A stretch of DNA of 64,000 bases from contig NZ_LMFA01000003.1 in assembly GCF_001426565.1 (NCBI RefSeq), positions 37,939 through 101,938 on the forward strand, given 5' to 3'. The position numbers and the translations under genes are program-made. The notes beneath the pieces are model-generated. The model had not been told where the DNA came from. It worked only from the letters and a program-made list of their open reading frames with translations, and made no database searches. Positions 48,437 to 57,880 of this stretch are shown here, piece after piece (position 1 is the first letter of the stretch; each line of letters begins with the position of its first letter). This DNA is from Rhizobium sp. Root482. GTDB taxonomy: Bacteria; Pseudomonadota; Alphaproteobacteria; Rhizobiales; Rhizobiaceae.

Positions 48437-48669
48437 CGATCACGATCCTCTCTGAGCATTTCCAGACTGCTTGTCTGCTCGACACCTTTCGGCGTCATGG
48501 CAGCGATCTTCCTTGCAATATCCGCGAACGATTCCCGTTTCGGCTGGCCATCGACGGCTTGGCGAAGGAGATAAGCGATCTCCTCTTCCATGGAACGGTC
48601 GTTGTTCCTCGCCAGATCCTCGATCCTCGTGCGCAGTTCGTCTTCTATCCTTATGTTCATCTCACCCAT
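48433..48669 (-). CDS. vapB: Ribbon-helix-helix antitoxin (VapB/FitA type)
   Basis: A 78-residue protein with an N-terminal ribbon-helix-helix (MNIRIEDELRTRIEDLARNN, then RSMEEEIAYLLRQAV) and a C-terminal toxin-binding tail (SFADIARKIAAMTPKG). It should bind the PIN toxin and repress the pair's own transcription. It lies 54 bases after sdhA and overlaps the toxin gene by 4 bases. ATG 48669 has AGGTG upstream; ATG 48660 is an alternative. Confidence 0.85.
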   Translation of the reverse strand: MGEMNIRIEDELRTRIEDLARNNDRSMEEEIAYLLRQAVDGQPKRESFADIARKIAAMTPKGVEQTSSLEMLREDRDR

Positions 48670-48723
48670 GACAGGACACCTCGCACATTGTCACCACGGC
48701 GAACCATCCTGCCATAACCCGCC

Positions 48724-50568
48724 TCAATACACACGCGCCTTCGGCTCGATCTTGTACGGGTCGATGCCTTCGGCCAGCAGTTGCGTATGCACCGGCCGGT
48801 AGTCGAGCCTCACCTCGCCCGCCTCGTTCACCCAGGAGAGCGTGTGCTTGCGCCAGTTGACGTCGTCGCGGCCGGCGAAGGGGCCGTCGACATAATCCTC
48901 GCGCGCATGGCTCCCGCGGCTTTCCTTGCGGGCCTCGGCGCCGTAGACCGTGGTGATGGCATTGGCCATCAGGTTTTCCAGTTCCAGCGTCTCGACGAGA
49001 TCGGAATTCCAGATCATCGAGCGGTCGGTGACCTTGATATCGGGCAGTTCCTGCCAGATCGCGCTCATCCGCTTGCAGCCGCTTTCCAGCGATTCCTGCG
49101 CGCGGAACACGGCCGCGTCCTCCTGCATGGTGCGCTGCATCTTTTCACGCAATACCGCCGTCGGCGTGCTGCCATTGGCATGGCGCAGCTTGTCGAAGCG
49201 CGCCATGATCTTCTCGCTGGCCTTTTCGTTGACCGGCGGGATGGATGACGCCCGGTCGATGACCTCGCCGGCGCGGATGGCGGCGGCGCGGCCGAAGACC
49301 ACGAGATCGATCAGCGAATTGGAGCCAAGCCGGTTGGCGCCGTGCACCGAGGCGCAACCGGCCTCACCGACGGCCATCAGGCCGGGAATGATCCGCTCCG
49401 GATTGGCGCTGTCGGCGTTGAGCACTTCGCCCCAGTAATTGGTGGGGATGCCGCCCATATTGTAATGCACGGTCGGCAGCACCGGGATCGGCTCGCGCGT
49501 CACGTCGACGCCGGCAAAGATCTTGGCGCTCTCGGAAATCCCCGGCAGGCGCTCGTGCAGCACGGCCGGGTCGAGATGGTCGAGATGCAGATAGATATGG
49601 TCCTTGTTCTTGCCGACGCCGCGTCCCTCGCGGATTTCGAGCGTCATGCAGCGCGAGACGACGTCGCGCGAGGCAAGGTCCTTGGCGGACGGTGCGTAGC
49701 GCTCCATGAAGCGCTCGCCCTCGGAATTGACGAGATAGCCGCCCTCGCCGCGCGCGCCCTCGGTGATCAGGCAGCCGGCGCCATAGATGCCGGTCGGGTG
49801 GAACTGCACGAACTCCATGTCCTGGAGCGGCAGGCCGGCGCGCGCGATCATGCCGCCGCCGTCGCCGGTGCAGGTATGGGCCGAAGTCGCCGAGAAATAG
49901 GCGCGGCCATAGCCGCCGGTCGCCAGCACCACCATCTTGGCGGCGAAGCGATGGATCGTGCCATCGTCGAGATTCCAGGCAACGACGCCGGTGCAATGGC
50001 TGCCGTCGTCCGACATCATCAGGTCGAGCGCGAAATATTCGATGAAGAATTCGGCATTATGCTTCAGCGATTGGCCATAGAGCGTGTGCAGGATGGCATG
50101 GCCGGTGCGGTCGGCAGCGGCACAGGTGCGCTGCACCGGCGGGCCTTCGCCGTAATTCTGCATATGGCCGCCGAACGGCCGCTGGTAGATCTTGCCTTCC
50201 GCATTGCGCGAGAAGGGCACGCCGTAATGCTCGAGCTCGTAGACGGCCTTCGGCGCTTCCATGGCGAGATACTGCATGGCATCGACATCGCCAAGCCAGT
50301 CGGAACCCTTGACCGTGTCGTAGAGATGCCACTGCCAACTGTCCGGCGTCATGTTCTGCAGCGAGGCGGCGATGCCACCCTGGGCCGCCACCGTGTGCGA
50401 GCGCGTCGGGAAGACCTTGGTCACGCAGGCCGTCTTGAAGCCCTGTTCGGCCATGCCGAGCGCGGCGCGCAGGCCGGCGCCGCCGGCACCCACGACGACG
50501 ACGTCGAAGGAATGGTCGACATAGGTATAGGCCTTGCCGGCCTGAGCGGGTGAACTGTTGGTTGCCAT
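48724..50568 (-). CDS. sdhA: Succinate dehydrogenase flavoprotein subunit
   Basis: Catalytic subunit of complex II, 614 residues, oxidising succinate to fumarate. The FAD-binding motif is [15 protein letters not shown] near residue 24-38, the His that binds FAD covalently is in [10 protein letters not shown], and the substrate-binding region is [13 protein letters not shown]. The start is ATG 50568 with GGGAT upstream; a longer frame to 50589 is unsupported. It follows sdhD by 4 bases. Confidence 0.97.
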   Translation of the reverse strand: MATNSSPAQAGKAYTYVDHSFDVVVVGAGGAGLRAALGMAEQGFKTACVTKVFPTRSHTVAAQGGIAASLQNMTPDSWQWHLYDTVKGSDWLGDVDAMQYLAMEAPKAVYELEHYGVPFSRNAEGKIYQRPFGGHMQNYGEGPPVQRTCAAADRTGHAILHTLYGQSLKHNAEFFIEYFALDLMMSDDGSHCTGVVAWNLDDGTIHRFAAKMVVLATGGYGRAYFSATSAHTCTGDGGGMIARAGLPLQDMEFVQFHPTGIYGAGCLITEGARGEGGYLVNSEGERFMERYAPSAKDLASRDVVSRCMTLEIREGRGVGKNKDHIYLHLDHLDPAVLHERLPGISESAKIFAGVDVTREPIPVLPTVHYNMGGIPTNYWGEVLNADSANPERIIPGLMAVGEAGCASVHGANRLGSNSLIDLVVFGRAAAIRAGEVIDRASSIPPVNEKASEKIMARFDKLRHANGSTPTAVLREKMQRTMQEDAAVFRAQESLESGCKRMSAIWQELPDIKVTDRSMIWNSDLVETLELENLMANAITTVYGAEARKESRGSHAREDYVDGPFAGRDDVNWRKHTLSWVNEAGEVRLDYRPVHTQLLAEGIDPYKIEPKARVY

Positions 50569-50572
50569 CTGA

Positions 50573-50953
50573 TTATCCCGCAAATGCAATCTTCAGAGCG
50601 GCAAGCAGACAGAGGCCGCCGACGATATAGGAAAAGAAACTGTTGAGGACGAGAAGCGAGAGCTTCAGGCCTTCGGAATGGAAATAGTCCTGGATGATCT
50701 CTTCCATGCCGAGCTTCATGTGGATGATGCCGGCAAGGATGGTGAGCACGGTGATCACCGAGACGAAGGGATTGGCAAGCGCCGCGATCACCTCTTCATA
50801 GGGCCGGCCGGCATAGCAGATCAGGAAGACCACGTAGAACAGGATGAGCGGCACCAGCGCCAGCGACGTCGTACGGACGCGCCAGAAATGCTCGGTGCCG
50901 GATTTGGCCGAGCCGAGCCCGCGAACCTTGCCCAGTGGCGTGCGCATATCCAT
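50573..50953 (-). CDS. sdhD: Succinate dehydrogenase membrane anchor SdhD
   Basis: A 126-residue anchor with three membrane segments (about 30-48, 58-79 and 95-122). [17 protein letters not shown] and the haem-binding-type [19 protein letters not shown] are typical of alphaproteobacterial SdhD. The start [10 protein letters not shown] at 50953 has AAGGGA upstream. It follows sdhC by 12 bases. Confidence 0.93.
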   Translation of the reverse strand: MDMRTPLGKVRGLGSAKSGTEHFWRVRTTSLALVPLILFYVVFLICYAGRPYEEVIAALANPFVSVITVLTILAGIIHMKLGMEEIIQDYFHSEGLKLSLLVLNSFFSYIVGGLCLLAALKIAFAG

Positions 50954-50965
50954 CAGCAAAATCCC

Positions 50966-51358
50966 TTAAACGAACAAGAACACGGCTGCCCAGACGAGCA
51001 GCGTCAGGACAACCGAAGCAACGAGATTGGCGATCGCCAGCCTGTTGGCGAAATGCTTCTCGTAGCCCATTCCCACATCCCACATGATATGGCGCAAGCC
51101 GCCGATAAGGTGATGGATGAGCGCCCAGGTATAGCCGATCAGCACGAGCTGGCCGATGATGCTTCCGAACAGCCAGTTGACCCGGTCGAAATGCTCGGCG
51201 CCGGAGGCGGCCGCGATCAGCCAGGCGGCAACAAGGATGGTGCCGACATAGAGCGCCGCGCCGGTGATGCGGTGCAGGATGGACATGGCCATCGTCGGCA
51301 CGAACTTGTAGATTTGCAGATGCGGCGAGAGCGGCCGGCTTTTGGTGACATTCGTCAT
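50966..51358 (-). CDS. sdhC: Succinate dehydrogenase cytochrome b556 subunit SdhC
   Basis: A 130-residue anchor with three membrane segments. N-terminal RPLSPHLQIYKF, SILHRITGAAL (Ser/Arg at the quinone site) and HHLIGGLRHIMWD (haem-ligand region) are signatures of SdhC. It is the first gene of the sdh operon. With SdhD it binds haem b and ubiquinone in the inner membrane. Confidence 0.95.
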   Translation of the reverse strand: MTNVTKSRPLSPHLQIYKFVPTMAMSILHRITGAALYVGTILVAAWLIAAASGAEHFDRVNWLFGSIIGQLVLIGYTWALIHHLIGGLRHIMWDVGMGYEKHFANRLAIANLVASVVLTLLVWAAVFLFV

Positions 51359-51660
51359 CTGAACCTCACGGAGAAACCGGACGGGAGCTCAGAAAACTGG
51401 ACTATTTCCATCCGGTATCGCACCTGATTGTGCGCAATTCATTCAGTCGTGGTTTAATCACCCTAATCATTAACGACAAGTGTGTTTGCAGTGCAAAATC
51501 AATTTAATCGATTAGACGAAAGCCGCATGGAACCGGCCGGAAGCGGCCGGCTGCGTTAAGGATAACGCGAAAAACTCCGCGACCACCCGTGACTTTTGCG
51601 GGAAACAGGCCCAGATTGCACTTTAAGGATCTGTTAACCGTGTTCCGGAGGTCTGCCGTC
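51359..51660. other. Divergent intergenic region upstream of sdhC
   Basis: About 300 bases, AT-rich in the middle. It contains a perfect palindrome TAATCGATTA (51505-51514), an inverted repeat CCGGCC/GGCCGG (51533-51550) and another GCGTTA-AGGA-TAACGC (51553-51568). It must hold the sdh promoter and that of the divergent secreted-protein gene. No confident -35/-10 pair was found. Confidence 0.4.
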
Positions 51661-52263
51661 ATGCGTTCATTCACTCTGCCTCACCCAACCAAAGCCATGG
51701 TCGCGGCCTGCCTTGCCATCCTGTCCGCCCTCGTCATCCTGTCGGCCAGCAGTTTTGCCGAGGCACGCGATCGCGGCGAAGGCCATTTCAAACGCCGTGG
51801 TCACGACCGGCCCCACCATCAGCGCCAGGAGGCCATTTCCGGCATCAATGCCGACCGCCATCACCGTCACCGCGACCGCGATGTCTGGCTCTCCGGCCGC
51901 AACGCCGAGCGACATTTCGACCGGCGGGACGACCGATATTCCGATCGCCGGCATTTCGACCGCGACCGCCGGCCGGATAGCAGGATCGTCATCCGCGAAT
52001 ACCGGGATCGCTCCGGGCGCCGCGATGACGAAAGCAATTTTCCGTCGCAGTCGCGGGGCGGCACCTATTTCGGCGGGCTGTCGGCCTGGACCGATCCCGG
52101 CAACGGCATCTATTTCAGTTCCGAACGCGGCGGCTATGGCTACGGCACCTATGACGGCGAAACGGTTTATCCCCCGTCGCGCCCGAAGATCATCCATGTG
52201 AACCCCAGGACCGCCAGCCGCGCCTGCTCCTACGAGGCCGGTGTCTGCGTCATTCGCAGGTAG
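51661..52263 (+). CDS. Secreted, highly charged His/Arg/Asp-rich protein
   Basis: A 200-residue protein with a signal peptide (about 1-34, hydrophobic AMVAACLAILSALVILSASS then AEA). Residues 35-125 are low-complexity and dominated by Arg, Asp and His (for example HRHRDRD and DRRHFDRDRR). The C-terminal third (YFGGLSAWTDPGNGIYFSSE) is ordered and ends with two cysteines. The His/Asp content suggests metal binding in the periplasm, but no family was recognised. ATG 51661 has GGAGG upstream; the longer frame to 51589 is not supported. Confidence 0.75.
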   Translation: MRSFTLPHPTKAMVAACLAILSALVILSASSFAEARDRGEGHFKRRGHDRPHHQRQEAISGINADRHHRHRDRDVWLSGRNAERHFDRRDDRYSDRRHFDRDRRPDSRIVIREYRDRSGRRDDESNFPSQSRGGTYFGGLSAWTDPGNGIYFSSERGGYGYGTYDGETVYPPSRPKIIHVNPRTASRACSYEAGVCVIRR

Positions 52264-52275
52264 CGAATTTAAAGT

Positions 52276-52920
52276 TTAAGAAAACCGCCAGACCGTGGTG
52301 CTCTTCACCTCGCTGTCCTCCAGCGCCCGCGTCACCGGCACCTGATAGGTCGCCAGTTTCTCCATGCGCTCGCGCGGGCAATAGGCACGGCCGGGATCGC
52401 CAACCAGGATCTCGGCCCCTTTCGCGGCGAGCGCCGCAAACCAGGGAATGAGGCGCTCGGCAAAACCCCTGTCGTAAAAGACGTCGCCGGCCAGATAGAT
52501 ATCGGCGGCCCGCGCCGCGCCGATGATATCGGCAGAGGCGAAGGACACCTTAACCCCGTTCAGCACCGCATTGAGCCGCACCGCCGTTTCCGCCCAGGGA
52601 TCGATATCGACGGCAAGCACCGACGCCGCCCCCGCCTTCATGGCGGCGATCGCCACGAGCCCGGAGCCGGAGGCGAAGTCCAACACCCGCTTGCCCGCGA
52701 CCAGGTCGGGATGGTCAAGCAGATGCCGCGACAGCCCCTGCCCGCCCGCCCAGGCAAAGGCCCAGAACGGCGGCGGCAGGCCGATCTCCTCCAGCTCCTC
52801 CTCCGTCTTCAGCCACAGCCCATGCGCCTCGCTCGCCAGATGCAACCGCACCTCCGCCACATGCGGCGGCGCCATGATCTCGGTATTCGCCAGGATGAAG
52901 GTCTCGGGATCGGTTTTCAC
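52276..52920 (-). CDS. METTL20/ETFB-type protein lysine methyltransferase
   Basis: A class I SAM methyltransferase of about 214 residues. Motif I is [15 protein letters not shown], the acidic post-I residue is in [11 protein letters not shown], and [17 protein letters not shown] precedes the fold. The layout matches METTL20-type methyltransferases; the Agrobacterium member is known to methylate the ETF beta subunit and ribosomal protein L7/L12. The start is uncertain: GTG 52920 (VKTDPETF) fits the family, while ATG 52950 adds ten residues of repeat-flanking sequence. Convergent with the secreted-protein gene. Confidence 0.82.
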   Translation of the reverse strand: MKTDPETFILANTEIMAPPHVAEVRLHLASEAHGLWLKTEEELEEIGLPPPFWAFAWAGGQGLSRHLLDHPDLVAGKRVLDFASGSGLVAIAAMKAGAASVLAVDIDPWAETAVRLNAVLNGVKVSFASADIIGAARAADIYLAGDVFYDRGFAERLIPWFAALAAKGAEILVGDPGRAYCPRERMEKLATYQVPVTRALEDSEVKSTTVWRFS

Positions 52921-52955
52921 GGATGGGTTTCCGGTTGATGCGCATGGCACAAAAG

Positions 52956-53127
52956 CCCCTCATCCGGCCTGTCGGCCACCTTCTACCCGTGAACGGGGAG
53001 AAGGGACAAGCGGCGAACTCCGGCTTCCTGCAAGAGAATGACGGTATCTTATTAGGAATGACAAAGCCCGCCACGCATCCCTTCTCCCCGCCTGCGGGGA
53101 GAAGGTGGCCGACAGGCCGGACGAGGG
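52956..53127. repeat. RIME-like paired repeat before the EVE gene
   Basis: The left module (CCCCTCATCCGGCCTGTCGGCC, then TTCTACCCGTGAACGGGGAG) and right module (CTTCTCCCCGCCTGCGGGGAGAAG with GGCCGACAGGCCGG) are inverted relative to each other. Several stem positions are mutated on the left. It separates the methyltransferase from the EVE gene. Confidence 0.75.
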
Positions 53128-53136
53128 CTTTTGCGG

Positions 53137-53574
53137 TCACCGCGGCGGGTCGCTCAATCCGCCCAGCCGGCAGATTTCCAGATACTCCGCCTCGGTCACC
53201 GGCTGCACCGAAAGCCGCATCGAGGTGACCAGCGCCATGGTCTCGAACTTCGGATTGGCCTTGATCTCCTTCAGCGAAATCGGCGTCGGCAGGTCGCAGA
53301 CCGCGCGGATATCGACGCAGTCCCAGCGCGCATCGCCGTCCGCTGTCGAATCCGGATGCGACAGCGCGCAGACTTCGGTGATCCCGACGATCTCCAGCCC
53401 CTCGTTGGAATGGTAGAAGAAGCCCTTGTCGCCGATCTGCATGGCCCGCATATGGTTGCGCGCCAGGTAGTTGCGCACGCCGGTCCATTCGGTGCCCTTG
53501 TCACCGGCGTCTTTCTGCATCGCCCAGGACCATTTGAACGGTTCGGACTTGTAGAGCCAATATGCCAAGATCAT
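53137..53574 (-). CDS. EVE-domain protein
   Basis: A 145-residue EVE (PUA-like) protein: AYWLYKSEPFKWSW at the N-terminus, WTGVRNYLARNHMRAMQIGDKGFFYHSNEG and the aromatic-cage region follow. EVE domains bind modified bases in DNA or RNA. The start ATG 53574 overlaps the YciI stop by 4 bases. In many Alphaproteobacteria this gene lies next to tsaD-gpsA-yciI, as here, which speaks for a housekeeping RNA-related role rather than defence. Confidence 0.88.
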   Translation of the reverse strand: MILAYWLYKSEPFKWSWAMQKDAGDKGTEWTGVRNYLARNHMRAMQIGDKGFFYHSNEGLEIVGITEVCALSHPDSTADGDARWDCVDIRAVCDLPTPISLKEIKANPKFETMALVTSMRLSVQPVTEAEYLEICRLGGLSDPPR

Positions 53575-53864
53575 GCCTCCGGATTGTTGAAGACCCAGTT
53601 CCAGGGCCTGATCTCGACCTTGGAAAACAGGCCGGCCGTGGCATAGGGATCGGCGGCGGCAATGGCGCCGGCCTCTTCCGCCGTCTCCGCCCGGATCACC
53701 ACCAGGCTACCGTCCGGCTTGCCGGCCGCGTCGAGAAACGGCCCGGCGAAACCGAGCACGCCCTTGGCATTGAGCTCGTTGAGAAAGTCGAGATGGGCCG
53801 GGCGCGTATCCATCCGCACCTGCAGGGCATTCGGCTTGTCTGTGCACAGAACGGCAAACAGCAT
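53571..53864 (-). CDS. YciI-like protein
   Basis: A 97-residue ferredoxin-like alpha/beta protein of the YciI family: MLFAVLCTDKPNAL, the conserved His in RPAHLDFL and Asp in AADPYATAGLF. Biochemical function is unknown for most members. It lies between gpsA (29 bases upstream) and the EVE gene (4-base overlap), so it belongs to the tsaD-gpsA operon. Confidence 0.88.
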   Translation of the reverse strand: MLFAVLCTDKPNALQVRMDTRPAHLDFLNELNAKGVLGFAGPFLDAAGKPDGSLVVIRAETAEEAGAIAAADPYATAGLFSKVEIRPWNWVFNNPEA

Positions 53865-53893
53865 GGTTCGTCTCCTTGGTCTTATCCTGATAT

Positions 53894-54889
53894 CTATTCC
53901 TGGGTGATCGGCCGCGACATCAGCTGCTCCAGCGCTGTCGCCACATCGGTCTTTCCCTCGATGATGGCCGCGACCGCTTCGGTCACCGGCATGTCGACAC
54001 CGAGCTGCCGTGCGACATTGGCGGCAACGGAGGCTGCAAAGGCGCCCTCGACCAGTTCGCCCGTCGCCTCGCCGGCCCGGCCGCTTTTGCCGAGCGCGAT
54101 GCCGTAGCGCAGATTGCGAGACTGGTGGCTGGTCGCCGTCAGCACGAGGTCGCCGAGGCCGGAAAGCCCGCGCACCGTGTCGGCCTCGCCGCCGCGCGCC
54201 GCAACGAAGCGCGACATTTCCGCAAGTCCGCGTGAAATCAGCGCCGCGCGGGCGGAATCGCCGAGCCCGGCGCCTTCGACGATGCCGCAGGCAATCGCCA
54301 GCACGTTCTTCAGCGCGCCGCCCAACTGCACGCCGGTCCGATCAGTCGAGGGATAGAGCCGAAAGCTCGTGCCGGACAGGGCTTCGGCGAGAGCCGTGGC
54401 GCGCGCGAGATCGGCGGCGGCAACCACCATGGCGGTCGGCAAGCCCCGGGCGATATCGGCGGCGAAACCGGGGCCCGAAAGGACGGCGATCGGGTGTGTC
54501 GGCAGCTCCTCCGCGACCACGTCGGTCAGAAGCCGGCCGCTGGCCTGCTCCATGCCCTTGGCGCAGATGACGAGATCCGCATCTTCGGCGACCAGCCCGT
54601 TGAGCGAGCGGCACGCCGCGCGCTGCGCCTGCGAGGGCATGGCGAGTAGCACGATGCCGGCCTCTTCCAGCACCGCCGGATCGCTCGACACCCGCAATGA
54701 ACGCGGCAGGTCGATGCCCGGCAGGGCGCTGTCGTTGCGGCCGGTCCGCCTGAAATCAGCGGCGATGCTTTCGCGGCGGCAAAGCAGCGTCACCGGCCGC
54801 TTGGCCGTGGCGGCGGCAACGGCGGCAAGCGCCGTTCCGAAGGCGCCGGAACCGATGACCACGACGGCAGCCTGTTCTTTCGCCATCAT
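53894..54889 (-). CDS. gpsA: Glycerol-3-phosphate dehydrogenase [NAD(P)+]
   Basis: Soluble biosynthetic enzyme of 331 residues that reduces dihydroxyacetone phosphate to sn-glycerol-3-phosphate for phospholipids. NAD-binding [10 protein letters not shown] (about 13-22), the conserved [17 protein letters not shown] and the catalytic lysine in [13 protein letters not shown] are visible. The start at 54889 overlaps the tsaD stop (ATGA) and has GGGGAG upstream; an open frame to 55045 would overlap tsaD extensively and is rejected. It opposes GlpD in direction of the reaction. Confidence 0.95.
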   Translation of the reverse strand: MMAKEQAAVVVIGSGAFGTALAAVAAATAKRPVTLLCRRESIAADFRRTGRNDSALPGIDLPRSLRVSSDPAVLEEAGIVLLAMPSQAQRAACRSLNGLVAEDADLVICAKGMEQASGRLLTDVVAEELPTHPIAVLSGPGFAADIARGLPTAMVVAAADLARATALAEALSGTSFRLYPSTDRTGVQLGGALKNVLAIACGIVEGAGLGDSARAALISRGLAEMSRFVAARGGEADTVRGLSGLGDLVLTATSHQSRNLRYGIALGKSGRAGEATGELVEGAFAASVAANVARQLGVDMPVTEAVAAIIEGKTDVATALEQLMSRPITQE

Positions 54890-55983
54890 GCCTTCGCTCC
54901 CCGCTTGCCAAAGCCGACCAGCGCCTTGGCATCGGCATCGAGCGGCCAGCGCGAGCGCGGCGCGACATCGAGTTCGTCGGCCGGCAGGCCAGCCGCCAGC
55001 CGCTCGGCTCCCGCCCAGGCGATCATCGCCGCATTGTCGGTGCACAGCTCAAGCGGCGGCGCGACGAAGCGGAAACGGTTGCGGTCGCACAGATCCTGAA
55101 GCGTGGCGCGCAGCACCTGATTGGCCGCAACGCCGCCGGCCACCACCAGTGCCGGGTCCGCGACGACACCTGCGAATTCCTCGCTGAAGCGCGCCAGTCC
55201 GCGGCCGATGCGATCTTTCAGGGTTCGCGAGATCGCCGTCTGGAACGAGGCGCAGATATCGGCGATATCCTGGTCGCTCACCGGCGCGATCGACTGCGCC
55301 GCTTGCCGCACCGCGGTCTTCAGGCCGGAAAAGGAAAAATCGAGCCGCGCCTCGCCCACCAGCGGACGCGGGAAGGAAAACCGCTGCGGATCGCCCTGTC
55401 TAGCCGCCTTTTCCACCGCCGGTCCGCCCGGATAGGGCAGGCCCAGAAGCTTGGCCGTCTTGTCGAAGGCCTCGCCCAGCGCGTCGTCGATGGTGGTGCC
55501 CCAGCGCTCGTAGACGCCGATATCGCGCACAAGGATCAATTGCGTATGGCCGCCGGAAACGAGCAGCATCAGATAGGGAAATGAAAGCCCGTCGGTCAGA
55601 CGCGCCGTCAGCGCGTGGCCTTCCAGATGGTTGATGGCATAGAGCGGTTTTGCCGCAGCCCTGGCGATCGCCTTGCCGGTCATCAGCCCGACGAGCAGCC
55701 CGCCGATCAGGCCGGGGCCGCTGGTGGCGGCGATCGCATCCACGTCCGCAAGCGTGACGCCGGCGCGCGAAAGCGCTTCCTCGATCAGCGTATCGAGCGC
55801 TTCGACATGGGCGCGGGCGGCGATTTCCGGCACGACGCCGCCATAGAGGCTGTGTTCCTCCAGTTGGCTCAGCACCACGTCGCTGGCGATCTCGCCACGT
55901 CCGTCCTCGTCGCGCAGCACCACGGAAGCGGCGGTTTCGTCGCAGCTTGTTTCTATGCCGAGGATGCGGATGGGCGCGGACAT
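54886..55983 (-). CDS. tsaD: tRNA N6-threonylcarbamoyladenosine transferase TsaD
   Basis: Kae1/TsaD family protein of 365 residues that transfers the threonylcarbamoyl group to A37 of ANN-decoding tRNAs. [14 protein letters not shown] at the N-terminus and the metal-binding NHLEGHALT motif are diagnostic; [13 protein letters not shown] is in the C-terminal lobe. The start at 55983 is the family start ([13 protein letters not shown]); the longer frame to 56085 overlaps divergent hemC. It is the first gene of tsaD-gpsA-yciI-EVE. Confidence 0.96.
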   Translation of the reverse strand: MSAPIRILGIETSCDETAASVVLRDEDGRGEIASDVVLSQLEEHSLYGGVVPEIAARAHVEALDTLIEEALSRAGVTLADVDAIAATSGPGLIGGLLVGLMTGKAIARAAAKPLYAINHLEGHALTARLTDGLSFPYLMLLVSGGHTQLILVRDIGVYERWGTTIDDALGEAFDKTAKLLGLPYPGGPAVEKAARQGDPQRFSFPRPLVGEARLDFSFSGLKTAVRQAAQSIAPVSDQDIADICASFQTAISRTLKDRIGRGLARFSEEFAGVVADPALVVAGGVAANQVLRATLQDLCDRNRFRFVAPPLELCTDNAAMIAWAGAERLAAGLPADELDVAPRSRWPLDADAKALVGFGKRGAKA

Positions 55984-56056
55984 GGCCGTTGCTCGAATGT
56001 TGCGGTCGCGGGGAAAGGCGGATACAGGGAACTCCGGTAACAACGGATGGCAGCGG

Positions 56057-56986
56057 ATGCAAACAAAACCTTTCCGGATCGGCACGCGGGGCAGCCCGCT
56101 GGCGCTCGCGCAGGCCCATGAGGCGCGCGACCGGCTGATGGCCGCTCATGGCCTGCCGGCCGAAATGTTCGAGATCGTCGTCCTGTCCACGATGGGCGAC
56201 CGGATCACCGATCGCTCGCTGGCGCAGATCGGCGGCAAGGGCCTGTTCACCCAGGAAATCGAGGATCTGCTGCTCTCCGGCGGCCTCGATATCGCCGTCC
56301 ATTCTTCCAAGGACATGCCGACCAAACTGCCCGACGGCCTGTTCCTGTCCGCCTATCTGCCGCGGGAAGACCCCCGCGACGCCTTTATCGGCCGCACCGC
56401 GCCGACACTCATGGACCTTCCGAAAGGTGCTGTGGTCGGCTCCTCCTCGCTGCGCCGCCAGGCGCTGATCCGGCGACTGCGCCCGGATATCGAGGTCGTC
56501 ATCTTCCGCGGCCAGGTCGATACGCGGCTGCGCAAGCTTGCGGAAGGCCAGGTCGATGCGACGCTGCTCGCCTTTGCCGGCCTGAAGCGGCTCGGCAAGG
56601 ACCATGTCCCCACCGAACTGCTTGATCCCGAGGGCTTTCCGCCGGCCCCGGCGCAAGGCGCCATCTGCATCGAAAGCCGCGTCGGCGACGAGAGGATCAA
56701 CACGCTGCTTGCGGCGGTCGACCATGCCGAGACCCATGAGGCGGTGACCTGCGAGCGCGCCTTCCTCGAAGCGCTCGACGGCTCCTGCCGCACCCCGATC
56801 GCCGGCTATGCCGTCTCCGAGGGCGGCGCCCTGCGCTTCACCGGCATGATCCTGACCCCGGACGGCAGCCTGCACTACCGGATTACCGCCGAGGGCCGGT
56901 CCAGCGAGGCCGAGAAGATCGGCAGACAGGCAGGCGAGGATATTCGCGGCCAGGCCGGCCCGGACTTCTTCGCAAGCTGGGTCTGA
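56057..56986 (+). CDS. hemC: Hydroxymethylbilane synthase (porphobilinogen deaminase)
   Basis: A 309-residue enzyme that joins four porphobilinogens into hydroxymethylbilane. [14 protein letters not shown] at the N-terminus, HSSKDMPT (substrate site) and the cofactor-binding cysteine in [13 protein letters not shown] are present. The start at 56057 fits the family; the frame stays open to 55955 across the tsaD promoter. It is divergent from tsaD (73 bases) and 4 bases before hemD. Confidence 0.97.
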   Translation: MQTKPFRIGTRGSPLALAQAHEARDRLMAAHGLPAEMFEIVVLSTMGDRITDRSLAQIGGKGLFTQEIEDLLLSGGLDIAVHSSKDMPTKLPDGLFLSAYLPREDPRDAFIGRTAPTLMDLPKGAVVGSSSLRRQALIRRLRPDIEVVIFRGQVDTRLRKLAEGQVDATLLAFAGLKRLGKDHVPTELLDPEGFPPAPAQGAICIESRVGDERINTLLAAVDHAETHEAVTCERAFLEALDGSCRTPIAGYAVSEGGALRFTGMILTPDGSLHYRITAEGRSSEAEKIGRQAGEDIRGQAGPDFFASWV

Positions 56987-56990
56987 GCCC

Positions 56991-57728
56991 ATGCTCAAGC
57001 CCCTGCGCATCCTCGTCACCCGGCCGCAACCGGCGGCAGTGACGACGGCGGCACGGCTGGAAGCGCTCGGCCATCACCCCATCCTCCTGCCGGTGATGCA
57101 GGCGGCCCACCGGCCGCAAGCGGCGCTTGCGGCGCTGTCCCTGCCGCACACCGCCCTTGCCGTGACCAGCGCCCAGGCGGTCCACGCGCTTGCGCCGAAC
57201 CGGGCGGAGCTTTTGCCGCATCTTGATACGCCGATCTTCTGCGTCGGCCAGGCGACGGCGCAAGCCGCCGCCGATCTCGGCTTTCGAACCGTCATCGCCG
57301 GCCCCGGCACCGGAAAGGGGCTGGCCCGGCTGGTCATCGAGACCCAAGCCGCGACAAAAAGCCCCGTCTCGCTCGTCTATCTCGCCCGCCTGCCGCGCTC
57401 GCCCGATTTCGAGGACATCCTGCAACAGGCGGGCATTGCCTGCCGGGCGGTGGAGGTCTACGGCATGTCGCCGATCCCCAGGGCACCGGGCGAGGTCGCA
57501 AACCTGTTCGAAACGCGCCGACCGGACACCATCCTGTTCTATTCGCAGGAGACCGCCAGCCGGTTCTTTACGCTCTGCGGCCAGGAAAACGACTTGGAAA
57601 ACCCTTCGATGTTTCGCGGCATCCGCATGCTCTGCCTCAGCGATCATGTCGCCGCCGCCATCCCACCGGGCCATCCCGTCGCCGTCGCGGCGGAGCCCAG
57701 CGAAGACAGCCTGTTTTCCCTGCTCTGA
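56991..57728 (+). CDS. hemD: Uroporphyrinogen-III synthase
   Basis: A 245-residue HemD protein that cyclises hydroxymethylbilane. The family has low conservation; LRILVTRPQPAA at the N-terminus and VAVAAEPSEDSLFSLL at the C-terminus (normally xxPxxxxLL) are recognisable. Position directly after hemC is strong support. The next gene starts 152 bases later, where a weak promoter could lie (CTTGACG at 57849). Confidence 0.9.
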   Translation: MLKPLRILVTRPQPAAVTTAARLEALGHHPILLPVMQAAHRPQAALAALSLPHTALAVTSAQAVHALAPNRAELLPHLDTPIFCVGQATAQAAADLGFRTVIAGPGTGKGLARLVIETQAATKSPVSLVYLARLPRSPDFEDILQQAGIACRAVEVYGMSPIPRAPGEVANLFETRRPDTILFYSQETASRFFTLCGQENDLENPSMFRGIRMLCLSDHVAAAIPPGHPVAVAAEPSEDSLFSLL

Positions 57729-57880
57729 TCCACCGTGCCGACCGCCCCTCGGCACGGATTCCCGATCGTCGACCGAGGCCGGTGAAAAGGAATTGTCGCC
57801 CGGGGGCTTTCCCTATCCGCGCGCGGTCTCTAGGTTTAGAACATTAGCCTTGACGTTCATGCGAGACGGGAAAGATCACC

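Noticed and set aside
53137..53574. EVE protein considered as part of a restriction system
   Set aside because: It stands alone in the conserved tsaD-gpsA-yciI context, without nuclease or McrBC-type genes.
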